Shown here piece after piece: positions 52,605-61,099 of a stretch of DNA of 64,000 bases. The position numbers and the translations under genes were made by a program. The stretch lies in contig NZ_JBLBVK010000044.1 of assembly GCF_047314965.1 (NCBI RefSeq), forward strand, positions 1 to 64,000, read 5' to 3'. Position 1 is the first letter of the stretch, and every line of letters starts with the position of its first letter. The DNA comes from JAVJUV01 sp047314965 (GTDB lineage: Bacteria > Pseudomonadota > Alphaproteobacteria > Rhodobacterales > Rhodobacteraceae). The notes under the pieces are model-generated. The model saw only the letters and a list, made by a program, of their open reading frames with translations, did not search any database and had not been told where the DNA came from.

Positions 52605-53471
52605 TCAGGCGACGTTTTCGAGGACCGCAGGCGGCACGAGGCCAAGCGCATGGACGACTTCGCGCGTCATGTCCGGCCGGTTCAAAGTGTAGAAATGCAG
52701 GTGCTCCACACCCTCGTCCAGAAGTCGCGTGCACAGCGTCGTGCAATGGGTCAGCGCCAGAAGATCGCTGCGCCCATCGCGCTCGGCGGTCTCGAACCCG
52801 CGCTCAAGGGCAGAGGGAATGCGCGCGCCACAGCGTGCGGCGAATTTCTTGACGCCGTTCCACGACTGGATCGGCAGAATTCCGGGCAGGATCTGAGCGT
52901 CGATACCGGCTTTCGCACAGCGGTCGCGGAAGCGGAAAAAAGTCTCGGCCTCGAAGAAAAACTGGGTGATCGCGCTGGTAGCGCCTGCGTCGATCTTGCG
53001 CTTCAGCCAATCGACATCCGCGCCGTCATAGCCTGCTTCAGGATGCGGGTCCGGATAGGCGCCGACGGCGATTTCGAACTTCCCGGTTTCGGCCAGCGCC
53101 TCAACCAGCTCGGCAGAGTTGGCAAACCCGTCCTCGCGCGCCCGGAACCCGTCAGCACCCGCCGGCGGGTCACCGCGAAGTGCCACGATCTTCGACACGC
53201 CCGCCGCGGCATAGCGCTCGGCGATTTCCAACGTTTCTTCGCGGCTGGCGTCGACGCAGGTCAGATGGGCCGCCACCTCGATTCCGGTGCGCCCCCGGAT
53301 AGTCTCAACCGCCTCGTGAGTCAGTTGCCGCGTCGTTCCGCCCGCACCATAGGTGACCGACACGAACGACGGGTCCAGATGCTGCAGGGACTTGATCGTG
53401 TCCCAAAGCTGGAAAGAGGCATCAAGTGATTTGGGCGGAAAGAACTCAAATGAAATCGTTGGGGCGGGCAT
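52605..53471 (-). CDS. metF: 5,10-Methylenetetrahydrofolate reductase
   Basis: The 288-residue TIM-barrel flavoprotein reduces methylenetetrahydrofolate to methyltetrahydrofolate for methionine synthesis. Features are the N-terminal ISFEFFPPKS with the catalytic Glu, SVTYGAGGTTRQLTHE near 38, LRGDPPAG near 98, and AGATSAITQFFFEAETFFRF near 162. It is divergent from a LysR-type gene with a palindrome between, the standard MetR-metF arrangement. Confidence 0.95.
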   Translation of the reverse strand: MPAPTISFEFFPPKSLDASFQLWDTIKSLQHLDPSFVSVTYGAGGTTRQLTHEAVETIRGRTGIEVAAHLTCVDASREETLEIAERYAAAGVSKIVALRGDPPAGADGFRAREDGFANSAELVEALAETGKFEIAVGAYPDPHPEAGYDGADVDWLKRKIDAGATSAITQFFFEAETFFRFRDRCAKAGIDAQILPGILPIQSWNGVKKFAARCGARIPSALERGFETAERDGRSDLLALTHCTTLCTRLLDEGVEHLHFYTLNRPDMTREVVHALGLVPPAVLENVA

Positions 53472-53534
53472 GTCGGAACTCCGTTTCGTTCAGCCCTTGT
53501 CCCATATCGGTATATGTGAGACAAATTCATAATT

Positions 53535-53551
53535 CTCATCACCATAATGAG
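53535..53551. promoter_or_regulatory. Palindrome in the metF/metR intergenic region
   Basis: CTCAT, seven bases, ATGAG lies in the 92-base gap between the divergent starts, 13 bases upstream of the LysR-type ATG. It resembles LysR-type boxes (T-N11-A type). An additional TGAG-N14-CTCA pairing begins at about 53517. Confidence 0.4.
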
Positions 53552-53563
53552 TCTGACCGCATA

Positions 53564-54481
53564 ATGCATATCGAATTCCGCCACCTTCGCACGATCCGCG
53601 CCATCCATGAGGCCGGTGGCCTGGCGCGTGCGGCCGATATCCTGAACATCACGCAATCCGCGCTCAGCCACCAAGTGAAGGGACTGGAAGACCAGGCCGG
53701 GGTCGAGCTGTTCGTGCGCCGCTCGAAGCCATTGAAACTGTCGGCTGCTGGGCACAAGCTACTGAAATTGGCGGAAAAAGTCCTTCCGGAAATCGAGGCG
53801 CTGGAGGACGATTTCGCGGCACTTCGTTCGGGCAAGTCGGGCCGGCTACACATCGCGATAGAATGCCATGCCTGCTTCGAATGGCTGTTTCCGGTGCTGG
53901 AGGAATTCCGCAAGGCCTGGCCCGAGGTCGATGTCGATATTCGTCCGGGTCTGGCTTTCGGTGCGATGTCCGCGCTTGATCGCGAGGAAGTTGATCTTGT
54001 GGTTTCGTCAGACCCCGAGGATTTGCCCTGCGTCGATTTCACCGCGCTCTTCGATTACGAACCGGTGTTCGTCGCGTCGGCTCAGCATCCGTTGGCGCAG
54101 AAGGACTATGTTGTCGCCGAGGATTTCCGGGATGAACTTCTGATCACCTACCCCGTAGACCGCGCCCGCCTCGATGTTTTCACGGAGCTTCTGACACCAG
54201 CCAAGGTCGAACCTCGGTCGATCCGACAGGTCGAACTGACCGCCGTGATCCTTCTGCTCGTCGCCTCGAACCGCGGCGTCGCGGTCCTGCCCGACTGGGT
54301 CGTGCGCGAAGTGCGCTATCATTCTGACTATGTGACGCGACCGCTGACCGAAAAGGGCGTCACGAAACGTCTCTATGCGGCAACGCGTTCAGACGATACG
54401 ACAAAGCCTTTTATGTCGCATCTCTTGCGCCTGGCGCGAAAGATTCCCGTGCAGTTGCAACGGGGCGATCTCAAGGCCTGA
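53564..54481 (+). CDS. metR: LysR-family regulator, MetR-like
   Basis: The 305-residue protein has the LysR winged helix-turn-helix (IEFRHLRTIRAIHEAGGLAR then LNITQSALSHQVKGLEDQAG) and the type 2 periplasmic-binding-like effector domain beginning GRLHIAIECHACFEWLFPVL, a segment typical of MetR, the homocysteine-responsive activator of methionine genes. The start at 53564 is supported by the homology; the frame upstream overlaps metF. A strong terminator overlaps its stop codon. Confidence 0.92.
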   Translation: MHIEFRHLRTIRAIHEAGGLARAADILNITQSALSHQVKGLEDQAGVELFVRRSKPLKLSAAGHKLLKLAEKVLPEIEALEDDFAALRSGKSGRLHIAIECHACFEWLFPVLEEFRKAWPEVDVDIRPGLAFGAMSALDREEVDLVVSSDPEDLPCVDFTALFDYEPVFVASAQHPLAQKDYVVAEDFRDELLITYPVDRARLDVFTELLTPAKVEPRSIRQVELTAVILLLVASNRGVAVLPDWVVREVRYHSDYVTRPLTEKGVTKRLYAATRSDDTTKPFMSHLLRLARKIPVQLQRGDLKA

Positions 54482-54495
54482 GATCGCCCGCTTTT
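54463..54495 (+). terminator. Rho-independent terminator overlapping the metR stop
   Basis: Stem GGGCGATCTCA (54463-54473) and TGAGATCGCCC (54479-54489) with loop AGGCC, then GC and TTTT. The right arm begins with the stop codon TGA itself. The 11-bp perfect stem makes it the clearest terminator in the window. Confidence 0.85.
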
Positions 54496-54498
54496 GCG

Positions 54499-54789
54499 TC
54501 AACCGCGCATTTTTTTCAGGATCATGCCGACGATGACCTGAACGACAAGGCCGCCAACCCCGCCACCGACAAGGTTTCCGGCCATCGAGGCAATATCAAT
54601 GCCGCCAGCGGCGGCTGCCGCGTCTGCGCCGCCGGATATCAGCCCGCCCAGCAGTTGCCCGCCGCCGACACCGCCGATGGCGCCTGCGATCAGGTTGCCA
54701 ATGCTCCCCATATCGGCGCCCTTGACGGCTTTGCCTCCGCCCATGCCGCCGATAGCGCCGCCGACGAGTTGTGCAATGATCTGTTCCAT
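54499..54789 (-). CDS. Glycine-rich (glycine-zipper) small membrane protein
   Basis: The 96-residue protein consists of Gly/Ala-rich helices with GxxxG-like repeats (LVGGAIGGMGGGKAV, NLIAGAIGGVGGGQLLGGLI, GNLVGGGVGGLVVQVIVGMI) and ends in a basic KKMRG. It is likely membrane-associated and may form oligomers. The start at 54789 follows AGGGTGG; seven further residues upstream are possible. No annotated family is recognised. It sits alone between metR and suhB, convergent with metR. Confidence 0.65.
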   Translation of the reverse strand: MEQIIAQLVGGAIGGMGGGKAVKGADMGSIGNLIAGAIGGVGGGQLLGGLISGGADAAAAAGGIDIASMAGNLVGGGVGGLVVQVIVGMILKKMRG

Positions 54790-54955
54790 GTGGGTCCACC
54801 CTGGTTCCAAGTTGCGCGGTGCTACCCCACCGTCTCATTCTGAGTGCGCCAAACCTCGTCGGCGAGACCGCCTTCTGTCAAGCTCCTTCGCGCTTCGGCC
54901 TTGGCAAGGCGCGGGGCCTGTCCTATACGCGCCGCCTGAGCAAACGGAGACCACC

Positions 54956-55744
54956 ATGCAGGGCAGCGCCAACCTCAACGTGATGATCATGGCAGCGCGA
55001 AAGGCGGGCCGCAGCCTTGTGAAGGATTTCCGCGAGGTCGAGAACCTTCAGGTTTCATCCAAAGGCGCAGGCGATTTCGTCAGCCGGGCCGACATCGCCG
55101 CGGAACAGATCGTTCGCGACATGCTGATGGAGGCGCGGCCCAACTATGGCTGGGTTGGCGAGGAGTCGGAGGCGCAGGAAGGCAAGGACCCGACGCGACG
55201 CTGGATCGTCGACCCGCTGGACGGCACAACAAACTTCCTCCACGGCATGCCGCACTGGTGCGTATCGATCGCGCTGGAACACAAGGGCGAGATCGTGTCC
55301 GCGGTGATATTCGATCCGGCGAAGGACGAGATGTTCGTCGCCGAAAAGGGGCAGGGCGCCTGGCTGAACGACACCCGCATGCGCGTCAGCGACCGGGGCC
55401 GGATGATCGAGTCGGTCTTTGCAACGGGCCTTCCGTTCGGCGGCCGAGCGGAACTCCCCGAGACGCTGAAGGATCTCGCGCGGCTTCTGCCCGCTACCGC
55501 CGGAGTGCGCCGCTGGGGTGCAGCTGCGCTTGACCTCGCCTATGTGGCCGCGGGCCGCTACGAGGGGTACTGGGAGCGTGGCCTGAACATCTGGGACATC
55601 GCCGCCGGTGTGCTGATCGTCAAAGAGGCGGGGGGCTTCGTCGAGGCGATCGAGTCGGACCGGAGCCCGCTCGAATCCCGCAACCTGATCGCTGCGAACG
55701 CAACGATCTTCGAAACCTTTGCAAAGACTGTTCGGGCAGGCTGA
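54956..55744 (+). CDS. suhB: Inositol monophosphatase family protein (SuhB-like)
   Basis: The 262-residue protein has the metal-binding motifs WVGEESEAQEGKD near 65, WIVDPLDGTTNFLHGMPHWC near 82, and the C-terminal WERGLNIWDIAAGVLIVKEA near 208. These are the FIG-superfamily signatures of inositol-1-monophosphatase; in bacteria SuhB is also involved in rRNA antitermination. GGAGA precedes the ATG. Gene name is by similarity and the physiological role is inferred. Confidence 0.92.
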   Translation: MQGSANLNVMIMAARKAGRSLVKDFREVENLQVSSKGAGDFVSRADIAAEQIVRDMLMEARPNYGWVGEESEAQEGKDPTRRWIVDPLDGTTNFLHGMPHWCVSIALEHKGEIVSAVIFDPAKDEMFVAEKGQGAWLNDTRMRVSDRGRMIESVFATGLPFGGRAELPETLKDLARLLPATAGVRRWGAAALDLAYVAAGRYEGYWERGLNIWDIAAGVLIVKEAGGFVEAIESDRSPLESRNLIAANATIFETFAKTVRAG

Positions 55745-55790
55745 ACAATTCAGCCCGATTCCTGCCGCATTTCGATGCAAGCAGAAAGAC

Positions 55791-55931
55791 ATGTCTGTTA
55801 ATGCACTCATCCTCTGGACAGTGGCCGGCTTTTTCGGCCTTTCCGCCGCGATGATGCTCGTTCCGCCCGAACCGCCGGTCGCCTCGCTCGAGAGGGGGCT
55901 TGGCCCCGAGGTTTCGACCGAAGCGCTCTAG
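55791..55931 (+). CDS. Small single-helix membrane protein, 46 residues
   Basis: The frame MSVNALILWTVAGFFGLSAA continues MMLVPPEPPVASLERGLGPE and ends VSTEAL, one transmembrane helix plus a short acidic tail. GCAGAAAGAC precedes the ATG. No family is recognised. It lies 46 bases after suhB and overlaps the convergent MFS gene by four bases. Its length is marginal, but the sequence has a clear membrane segment and plausible composition. Confidence 0.5.
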   Translation: MSVNALILWTVAGFFGLSAAMMLVPPEPPVASLERGLGPEVSTEAL

Positions 55932-57154
55932 GGATCGCGACGTGTGCGGCTCCGGCCCAGGAGCCGACCGACCAGGAACGAGGTCCGCGGCGAGTAGACG
56001 TAGTTCGTGCGCGTCTCCGTACGCCGCGCCCGCATGCGGATCAGACCGAATACGATCAGAACCACATGCGCCAGCGAGACGAAAACGAACATGGCCGACG
56101 GACCGTAGCCTTCGATAAGTTCCGACACGAACCAGGGCGACGCAATGGCGCCCACGGCGTAAAGAAACATCAGTGCCGCTGACAGTTCCACACGTTCGTC
56201 GTCTTCGGCATGGTCATGGGCGTGGGCGGCCGACACCGAATAGATCGGAAACGTCGCAAACCCGAACAGCCCCGCTGTCAGAAAGGCCGCCGCCGTTCCC
56301 GCGTTCGAGAAGGTGACCGTGATCGCGCAGGAGATGATGGCGAATAGCGACAAACCGATAAGAACCCATCGCCGGTCATACCGGTCCGCGAACCATCCGG
56401 CCGGGTATTGCGAGAACGCCCCGCCCAACACGAAGGCGGCAAGGAACAGGGCGATCTGGTCCACACTCAGTCCGACCTCCGCACCATAGATCGGTCCAAC
56501 CATCCGGAAAGCGGCGGTGGTCAGACCTGCGGAAACGACGCCAGCTGCGGCCAATGGGGAACGCGCCCAGGCCAGCGCGGGCCGCAGCCGTGGGGCATCC
56601 GGGGTCAGGGGCTCGGCGGAGCGGGTAACCACCAGCGGCAAAAGGGCGGCGCAGCAGATCAGGGCGAGGATGTTGTACGAGATGTAATGCGCCGGCGTCA
56701 GGACCGAAATGATCAACTGCGCCACAAGCGAGCCGCCGATGTCCACCACGCGGTAGACCCCCATCGTCCGGCCACGGGTTTCGTTGGTGACCTTGGCCTG
56801 TAACCAGCTTTCCACCACGGTGTAACAGCCTGCCACGCACAGGCCCGACAGCATGCGCATTCCCATCCAGGCGACAGCATCGATCACGATCATGTGCGAC
56901 AGGATCCCGATCGTGCCACAGGCGATGAAAGCAGCGAAGGCCCGTGAATGCCCAACCGCTCCCATGAGGCGCGGTGCCCACCAGCAACCGATGAAGAAGC
57001 CGAAGAAATGCGCCGACCCTAACAGGCCGACTTCCGCCTTCGAAAACCCCAGCTCCAGCCCCGAGATCGCATCCAGCGGCGCGATACCGCCCGAACCCAA
57101 CTGCAGAAGAATGACGGACAGAAAAAGGGCGGCGAAAGAAATCAGAAGGCTCAT
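55928..57154 (-). CDS. MFS transporter
   Basis: The 408-residue protein has about 12 hydrophobic segments and the MFS loop 2-3 motif GCWWAPRLMGAVGHSRAF near 57, with a repeat GWFADRYDRRWVLIGLSLF near 260. It resembles the YcaD/CynX-type exporters with a central loop. The substrate is unknown. I took the ATG at 57154 (MSLLISFAALFLSVILLQLG); sequence upstream overlaps the divergent GST-like gene and is not conserved. Confidence 0.88.
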   Translation of the reverse strand: MSLLISFAALFLSVILLQLGSGGIAPLDAISGLELGFSKAEVGLLGSAHFFGFFIGCWWAPRLMGAVGHSRAFAAFIACGTIGILSHMIVIDAVAWMGMRMLSGLCVAGCYTVVESWLQAKVTNETRGRTMGVYRVVDIGGSLVAQLIISVLTPAHYISYNILALICCAALLPLVVTRSAEPLTPDAPRLRPALAWARSPLAAAGVVSAGLTTAAFRMVGPIYGAEVGLSVDQIALFLAAFVLGGAFSQYPAGWFADRYDRRWVLIGLSLFAIISCAITVTFSNAGTAAAFLTAGLFGFATFPIYSVSAAHAHDHAEDDERVELSAALMFLYAVGAIASPWFVSELIEGYGPSAMFVFVSLAHVVLIVFGLIRMRARRTETRTNYVYSPRTSFLVGRLLGRSRTRRDP

Positions 57155-57263
57155 GGGACCTGTGGGGGCTGCTCCTCTCCGGGATAAGCCCTTCCCGGGT
57201 TGAAGGTCACGTCCGTAATCGACAGAGTGGCGGCGATTTTGGACTTTTTGGACAGGACAAGAC

Positions 57264-58055
57264 GTGAACGCCTCCATCCATCACATCCCGGTCTGCCCGT
57301 TTTGCCAGCGCCTCGAGATCCTCCTGTCCCTCAAGGGGCTGCGAGATCAGATCACGTTCAATGTCGTCGACATCACCAAGCCGCGAGATCCGCGCCTTCT
57401 GGAGCTGTCCAAGGGCACGACCGCGCTGCCCCTGATGGAAATACCCGGTCGCACGGCGCTCAAGGAAAGCCGGGTCCTTCTCGACTATGTCGAGGAGCTG
57501 TATCCCGATCCACCGGTTGCGCGGCCTGATCCTTATGAACACGCGCTCGAAAGCCTGCTGGTCGAGCGCGAAGGCGGTTTTGGCGCCGCAGGCTATAGCT
57601 TCGTGATGAACCAGGACCCGGCAAAGCGCGAGCGCTTCTCCGAGAGGATGCTGGCCGAGTATAGGGCGATCAACGACATCCTCGTGAACTATGCCCCTGG
57701 CAAGACGTTCTTTTTCGACCGCTTCGGCTGGGCCGAAACCGTCTTCACGCCATTCTTCATGCGCTTCTGGTTTCTCGACTATTACGAGGGTTTCGAATTA
57801 CCGGAAGGCGCCCAGTATGACCGCGTGCGTCTCTGGCGCGAAGCTTGTCTGGCGGAACCCTGTGCGCAGCAGGTGCAATTCGATCAGATCGTCAAGCTCT
57901 ACTATGACTACGCCAAAGGGGCCGGCAATGGCGCGCTGGTCGAGGGACGCCGCGTTTCGTCCTTCGTGTTCGAGCCGGACTGGCCCGGTCGGCCAATGCC
58001 GCCTGCGGACAAGTACTCGGTTTCGGCCTCTGACGCCGAACTCGGGCTGGTGTGA
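57264..58055 (+). CDS. Glutathione S-transferase family protein
   Basis: The 263-residue protein begins HHIPVCPFCQRLEILLSLKG with a CPFC redox-type active site, and has ALPLMEIPGRTALKESRVLL near 52, the glutathione-binding cis-Pro segment, followed by an all-helical C-terminal domain rich in Tyr/Phe (FTPFFMRFWFLDYYEGFELP). This is the GST N-domain/C-domain architecture, perhaps a glutaredoxin-like GST. The start is GTG at 57264, behind GGACAAGA. It is convergent with the GS-like gene with three bases between. Confidence 0.85.
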   Translation: MNASIHHIPVCPFCQRLEILLSLKGLRDQITFNVVDITKPRDPRLLELSKGTTALPLMEIPGRTALKESRVLLDYVEELYPDPPVARPDPYEHALESLLVEREGGFGAAGYSFVMNQDPAKRERFSERMLAEYRAINDILVNYAPGKTFFFDRFGWAETVFTPFFMRFWFLDYYEGFELPEGAQYDRVRLWREACLAEPCAQQVQFDQIVKLYYDYAKGAGNGALVEGRRVSSFVFEPDWPGRPMPPADKYSVSASDAELGLV

Positions 58056-58058
58056 ACT

Positions 58059-59390
58059 TCAGACCGTATCCAGATACAGGTCGATACGCTGGCTTTCCGA
58101 CAATTCGTCGTAGTAGCTCAACTCCTGCCGCTTCGTCATCAGGTAGTTCCGGATCAGTTCTTTCGGCAGGATCCGTGGCATGAGCGTGCTTTCCTCGAAC
58201 ATCCGGATCGCCTCGTGCCAGTCAGATGGCAGCGTCTCCAGCTTGGCCGCATAGGCGTTGCCCTTGATCGGTTCGGGCGGTTGGACCTGATCCTCGATCC
58301 CAACCAGCGCCGCACCCAGGATCACCGCCAGCATCAGGTAGGGGTTGGTGTCCCCGCCCGCCACGCGATGTTCGATCCGCCGTGCGGCCGGGTTGCCGCC
58401 CGGGATGCGGATCGCCGCCGTCCGGTTCTCATAGGCCCAGCCCAGGCCGGTCGGCGCATGGGCGCCCGGCACCAGTCGGTCATAGCTGTTTCCGTGAGGA
58501 GCGAAGACCAGCGTGGAATCCTTCATCGCGTTCAGGCATCCGCCGATCGCGTGCATCAGAGTGTCGGTGCCCCGCTCGGTGCCGTCGTCGAAGATGTTGT
58601 TGCCCTTCGCATCCAGCACCGAGAAATGCACATGCATGCCGGTCCCAGAGTGCTCGGCATAGGGCTTGGCCATGAAACTGGCAGCAAAGTCATGTTTGCG
58701 CGCAAGACCCTTCACCAAAAGCTTGAACAGCCATGCGTCGTCTGCAGCCTCCAGCGCAGGGCCGTGGATCAGGTTGATCTCGTACTGGCCAAGACCTGCC
58801 TCGGAAATCGCGGTTTCCGCCGGGATGCCCATGGCGGCGCAGGCGTCGTAAAGCTCGGCGAAAAAGTTGTCGAAGGCGTCCAGCGCGCGGATCGACAGGA
58901 TCTCGCCGCCCAGGCGCCGCTTGCCCGACCGTTGCGAAGGCGGGGGCTGCAGCGTGTCGCCCGCGTCGTCGATCAGGTAGAACTCCAGCTCGGTCGCCGC
59001 CTGAACTGTCCAGCCGCGTTCCTTGTAGCGCTCCAGCACCTTGGCCAGCGCATGCCGGGGGTCACCCGCAAAGGGCTCGCCCGACTCGGTGTACATCCAC
59101 ATCGGCAACAGCGCCGACGGGTTCTGGAGCCACGGCACCGGCACGAAGCCGCGTCCGGTCGGTCTGAGGATGCCGTCGCGATCACCGGTCTCGAATACCA
59201 GCGGGCTGTCCTCGATGTCGTCGCCCCAGATGTCGACGTTCAGGACCGACAGCGGCATCCGCGTCGTGCCCTCCATCACCTTGTCCGAGAACCCGACGGG
59301 CATGCGCTTGCCTCGCGCCTGACCGTTCAGGTCGGCCACGGCGGTGGTGATCGTCCGTATCTCGGGGTGTTTTCTAAGCCAGTAGTCCAT
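58059..59390 (-). CDS. Glutamine synthetase family protein (gamma-glutamylpolyamine synthetase-like)
   Basis: The 443-residue protein has the GS-type N-domain start IRTITTAVADLNGQARGKRM, the ATP-grasp-like GMHVHFSVLDAKGNNIFDDG near 252 and active-site NRTAAIRIPGGNPAARRIEH near 325. This is the family of glutamine synthetase and gamma-glutamylputrescine (PuuA) enzymes; the latter are often joined to transporter genes. It is the last gene of the ABC importer operon, five bases after the second permease, so its substrate is probably the imported amine or amino acid (inference). Confidence 0.87.
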   Translation of the reverse strand: MDYWLRKHPEIRTITTAVADLNGQARGKRMPVGFSDKVMEGTTRMPLSVLNVDIWGDDIEDSPLVFETGDRDGILRPTGRGFVPVPWLQNPSALLPMWMYTESGEPFAGDPRHALAKVLERYKERGWTVQAATELEFYLIDDAGDTLQPPPSQRSGKRRLGGEILSIRALDAFDNFFAELYDACAAMGIPAETAISEAGLGQYEINLIHGPALEAADDAWLFKLLVKGLARKHDFAASFMAKPYAEHSGTGMHVHFSVLDAKGNNIFDDGTERGTDTLMHAIGGCLNAMKDSTLVFAPHGNSYDRLVPGAHAPTGLGWAYENRTAAIRIPGGNPAARRIEHRVAGGDTNPYLMLAVILGAALVGIEDQVQPPEPIKGNAYAAKLETLPSDWHEAIRMFEESTLMPRILPKELIRNYLMTKRQELSYYDELSESQRIDLYLDTV

Positions 59391-59394
59391 CGTG

Positions 59395-60195
59395 TCACCG
59401 GATAAGTTGCGGGCGGTACCGGATGCGGCGCGCCTCGTGAGGCATGTGCCGGTTCAGACGCCGGTTCGCAAGGTTGAAGAGCCCGATAATGACGAGCGTC
59501 AGAAGGATGAAATATCCGGCTACTATGGGATAGGGCACGAAGGGGTTGAACGTCTTGTCCGCGAAGTAATTGGCATAATACAGCGCGTCGCCCTGCTGCT
59601 TGACGGCCGGGAAGCCTGAGAAGAAGACCAGCGTGGTGGCATGGAACAGGAAGATTGCCTCGTTCGTGTACGCCGGCCAGGCCAGGCGCATGGTTGTCGG
59701 CCAGACGATCCGGCGGAATTTTGACCAGCCCGAAAGCCCATAGGCATCGGCGGCCTCCAGGTCGCCACGCGGCACCGTTTTCAACGCGCCGTAGAAAATC
59801 TCGCCCGAATAGGCCGAGGTGTTCAGGATCAGCACCAGCAGCGCTCCGGCCTGCGCCGCCGTCATCCAGGGCAGGATGCCGGCCTGTTTCATGGCAAGAA
59901 AGCTGAAATAGGCCAGGAAGAACTGGATAAAGAGCGGCGATCCGCGGAAGACGAGGATGAACCACTCGGCCGGTTTCCTGAGCCATGGCGACGGGCTCGC
60001 CTTCGCCAGCGCCACCGCGTTGGCAATGAAGAAGCCGATGACCAGCGCGAGCAGACCGAAATAGATGTTCCAGATCAGGCCTGACCCGATGAGCGAAAGC
60101 TGCTGGCAGATCGAGAAATCCTCGCGCGGCAAAAGCCGCTCGCCGATCCCGATAGACCGCAGGGCATAGGCCGATATCGCCTCGCCGCAGGTCAT
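59395..60195 (-). CDS. Polar amino acid ABC transporter permease 2
   Basis: The 266-residue protein is a HisM/ArtM-type inner-membrane permease. The EAA motif EAADAYGLSGWSKFRRIVWP near 156 is seen, along with about five transmembrane segments (FGLLALVIGFFIANAVALAK; WFILVFRGSPLFIQFFLAYF). The start at 60195 overlaps the upstream permease stop by four bases (ATGA). Together with the ATPase, binding protein and permease 1 it makes a complete importer. Confidence 0.9.
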   Translation of the reverse strand: MTCGEAISAYALRSIGIGERLLPREDFSICQQLSLIGSGLIWNIYFGLLALVIGFFIANAVALAKASPSPWLRKPAEWFILVFRGSPLFIQFFLAYFSFLAMKQAGILPWMTAAQAGALLVLILNTSAYSGEIFYGALKTVPRGDLEAADAYGLSGWSKFRRIVWPTTMRLAWPAYTNEAIFLFHATTLVFFSGFPAVKQQGDALYYANYFADKTFNPFVPYPIVAGYFILLTLVIIGLFNLANRRLNRHMPHEARRIRYRPQLIR

Positions 60196-61058
60196 GAGCT
60201 TCCCCCGGCGATGGCCTGCCCGTGAGACAGACGCTTCGTGATCCGTTCCAGTACGATTTCCGACAGCCGCGTGAACGTCAGGTAGAAGATCAGGAGGCCG
60301 ATGAAATACCACAGCCGCCAGTCGCCATGCGGGTAGTCGAAAAACTTGGCTGACTTTGACGATCCCAGTTCGCGCGCCCAATAGACGATGTCCTCGATGC
60401 CCAGAATGAACAGCAGGGGCGTGGCCTTGATCAGGATCATCCAGAGGTTCGATAGACCGGGCAGGGCGTAGATCCACATCTGCGGAACGAGGATGCGCCA
60501 GAAAGACTGGCGTTGTGTCATGCCATAGGCCTCGGCCGTCTCCATCTGTGCCCTCGGGACCGCACGCATCGCGCCGTATAGAACGTTGGCGGCGAAGGCT
60601 CCGAAGACGATGGCGAAGGTGAAGACCGCAAGTCCGAAGTTATAGGCTTCGTGCCAGGCCTGCGGCGCATTCCCCAGGGGGATCTTGGCCTGCGGACAGA
60701 CCAGGAAGTTCGCGCCCTGCCGGATTGGCTCGGTCCAGTCCGGACAGACGATCTGGTGCTTGGTCCATTCCAGCGCCTGGTCCAGAGCGATGATGAAGAA
60801 CAGGAAGAAGACGATATCCGGCACGCCGCGCACCATCGACGTATAGGCCTTGCCCAACAGCGAAAGCGGCAGGAACGAGGAACGTGACGCCATCGCGCCC
60901 GCGAAACCGAAGGCAAGACTGACGGGGGCGGTGATCGCCAGAAGCAGCAGAACCGTGCCCAAGCTGATGTAAAGATTCATGTGAACGCCCGTCGTGAAGT
61001 AACAGGCGAACCACTGGAAGGTGCCCAGCGTGTCGGGTTCGGTGCAGAATGCAAACAT
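60192..61058 (-). CDS. Polar amino acid ABC transporter permease 1
   Basis: The 288-residue protein has the EAA-loop METAEAYGMTQRQSFWRILV near 175 and hydrophobic segments such as LGTVLLLLAITAPVSLAFGF and AVFTFAIVFGAFAANVLYGA. A long loop after TM2 (QALEWTKHQIVCPDWTEPIR) is unusual for the family. It heads the overlapping pair of permeases and is 41 bases downstream of the binding-protein gene. Confidence 0.9.
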   Translation of the reverse strand: MFAFCTEPDTLGTFQWFACYFTTGVHMNLYISLGTVLLLLAITAPVSLAFGFAGAMASRSSFLPLSLLGKAYTSMVRGVPDIVFFLFFIIALDQALEWTKHQIVCPDWTEPIRQGANFLVCPQAKIPLGNAPQAWHEAYNFGLAVFTFAIVFGAFAANVLYGAMRAVPRAQMETAEAYGMTQRQSFWRILVPQMWIYALPGLSNLWMILIKATPLLFILGIEDIVYWARELGSSKSAKFFDYPHGDWRLWYFIGLLIFYLTFTRLSEIVLERITKRLSHGQAIAGGSS

Positions 61059-61099
61059 CAGGAATAGGGCGGCAGGAAACCCGCCGCCCTGTCAAGCAT

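Noticed and set aside
53472..53563. SAM riboswitch before metF
   Set aside because: The gap is only 92 bases, shared by two divergent genes, and shows operator-type palindromes with no SAM-riboswitch pairing.
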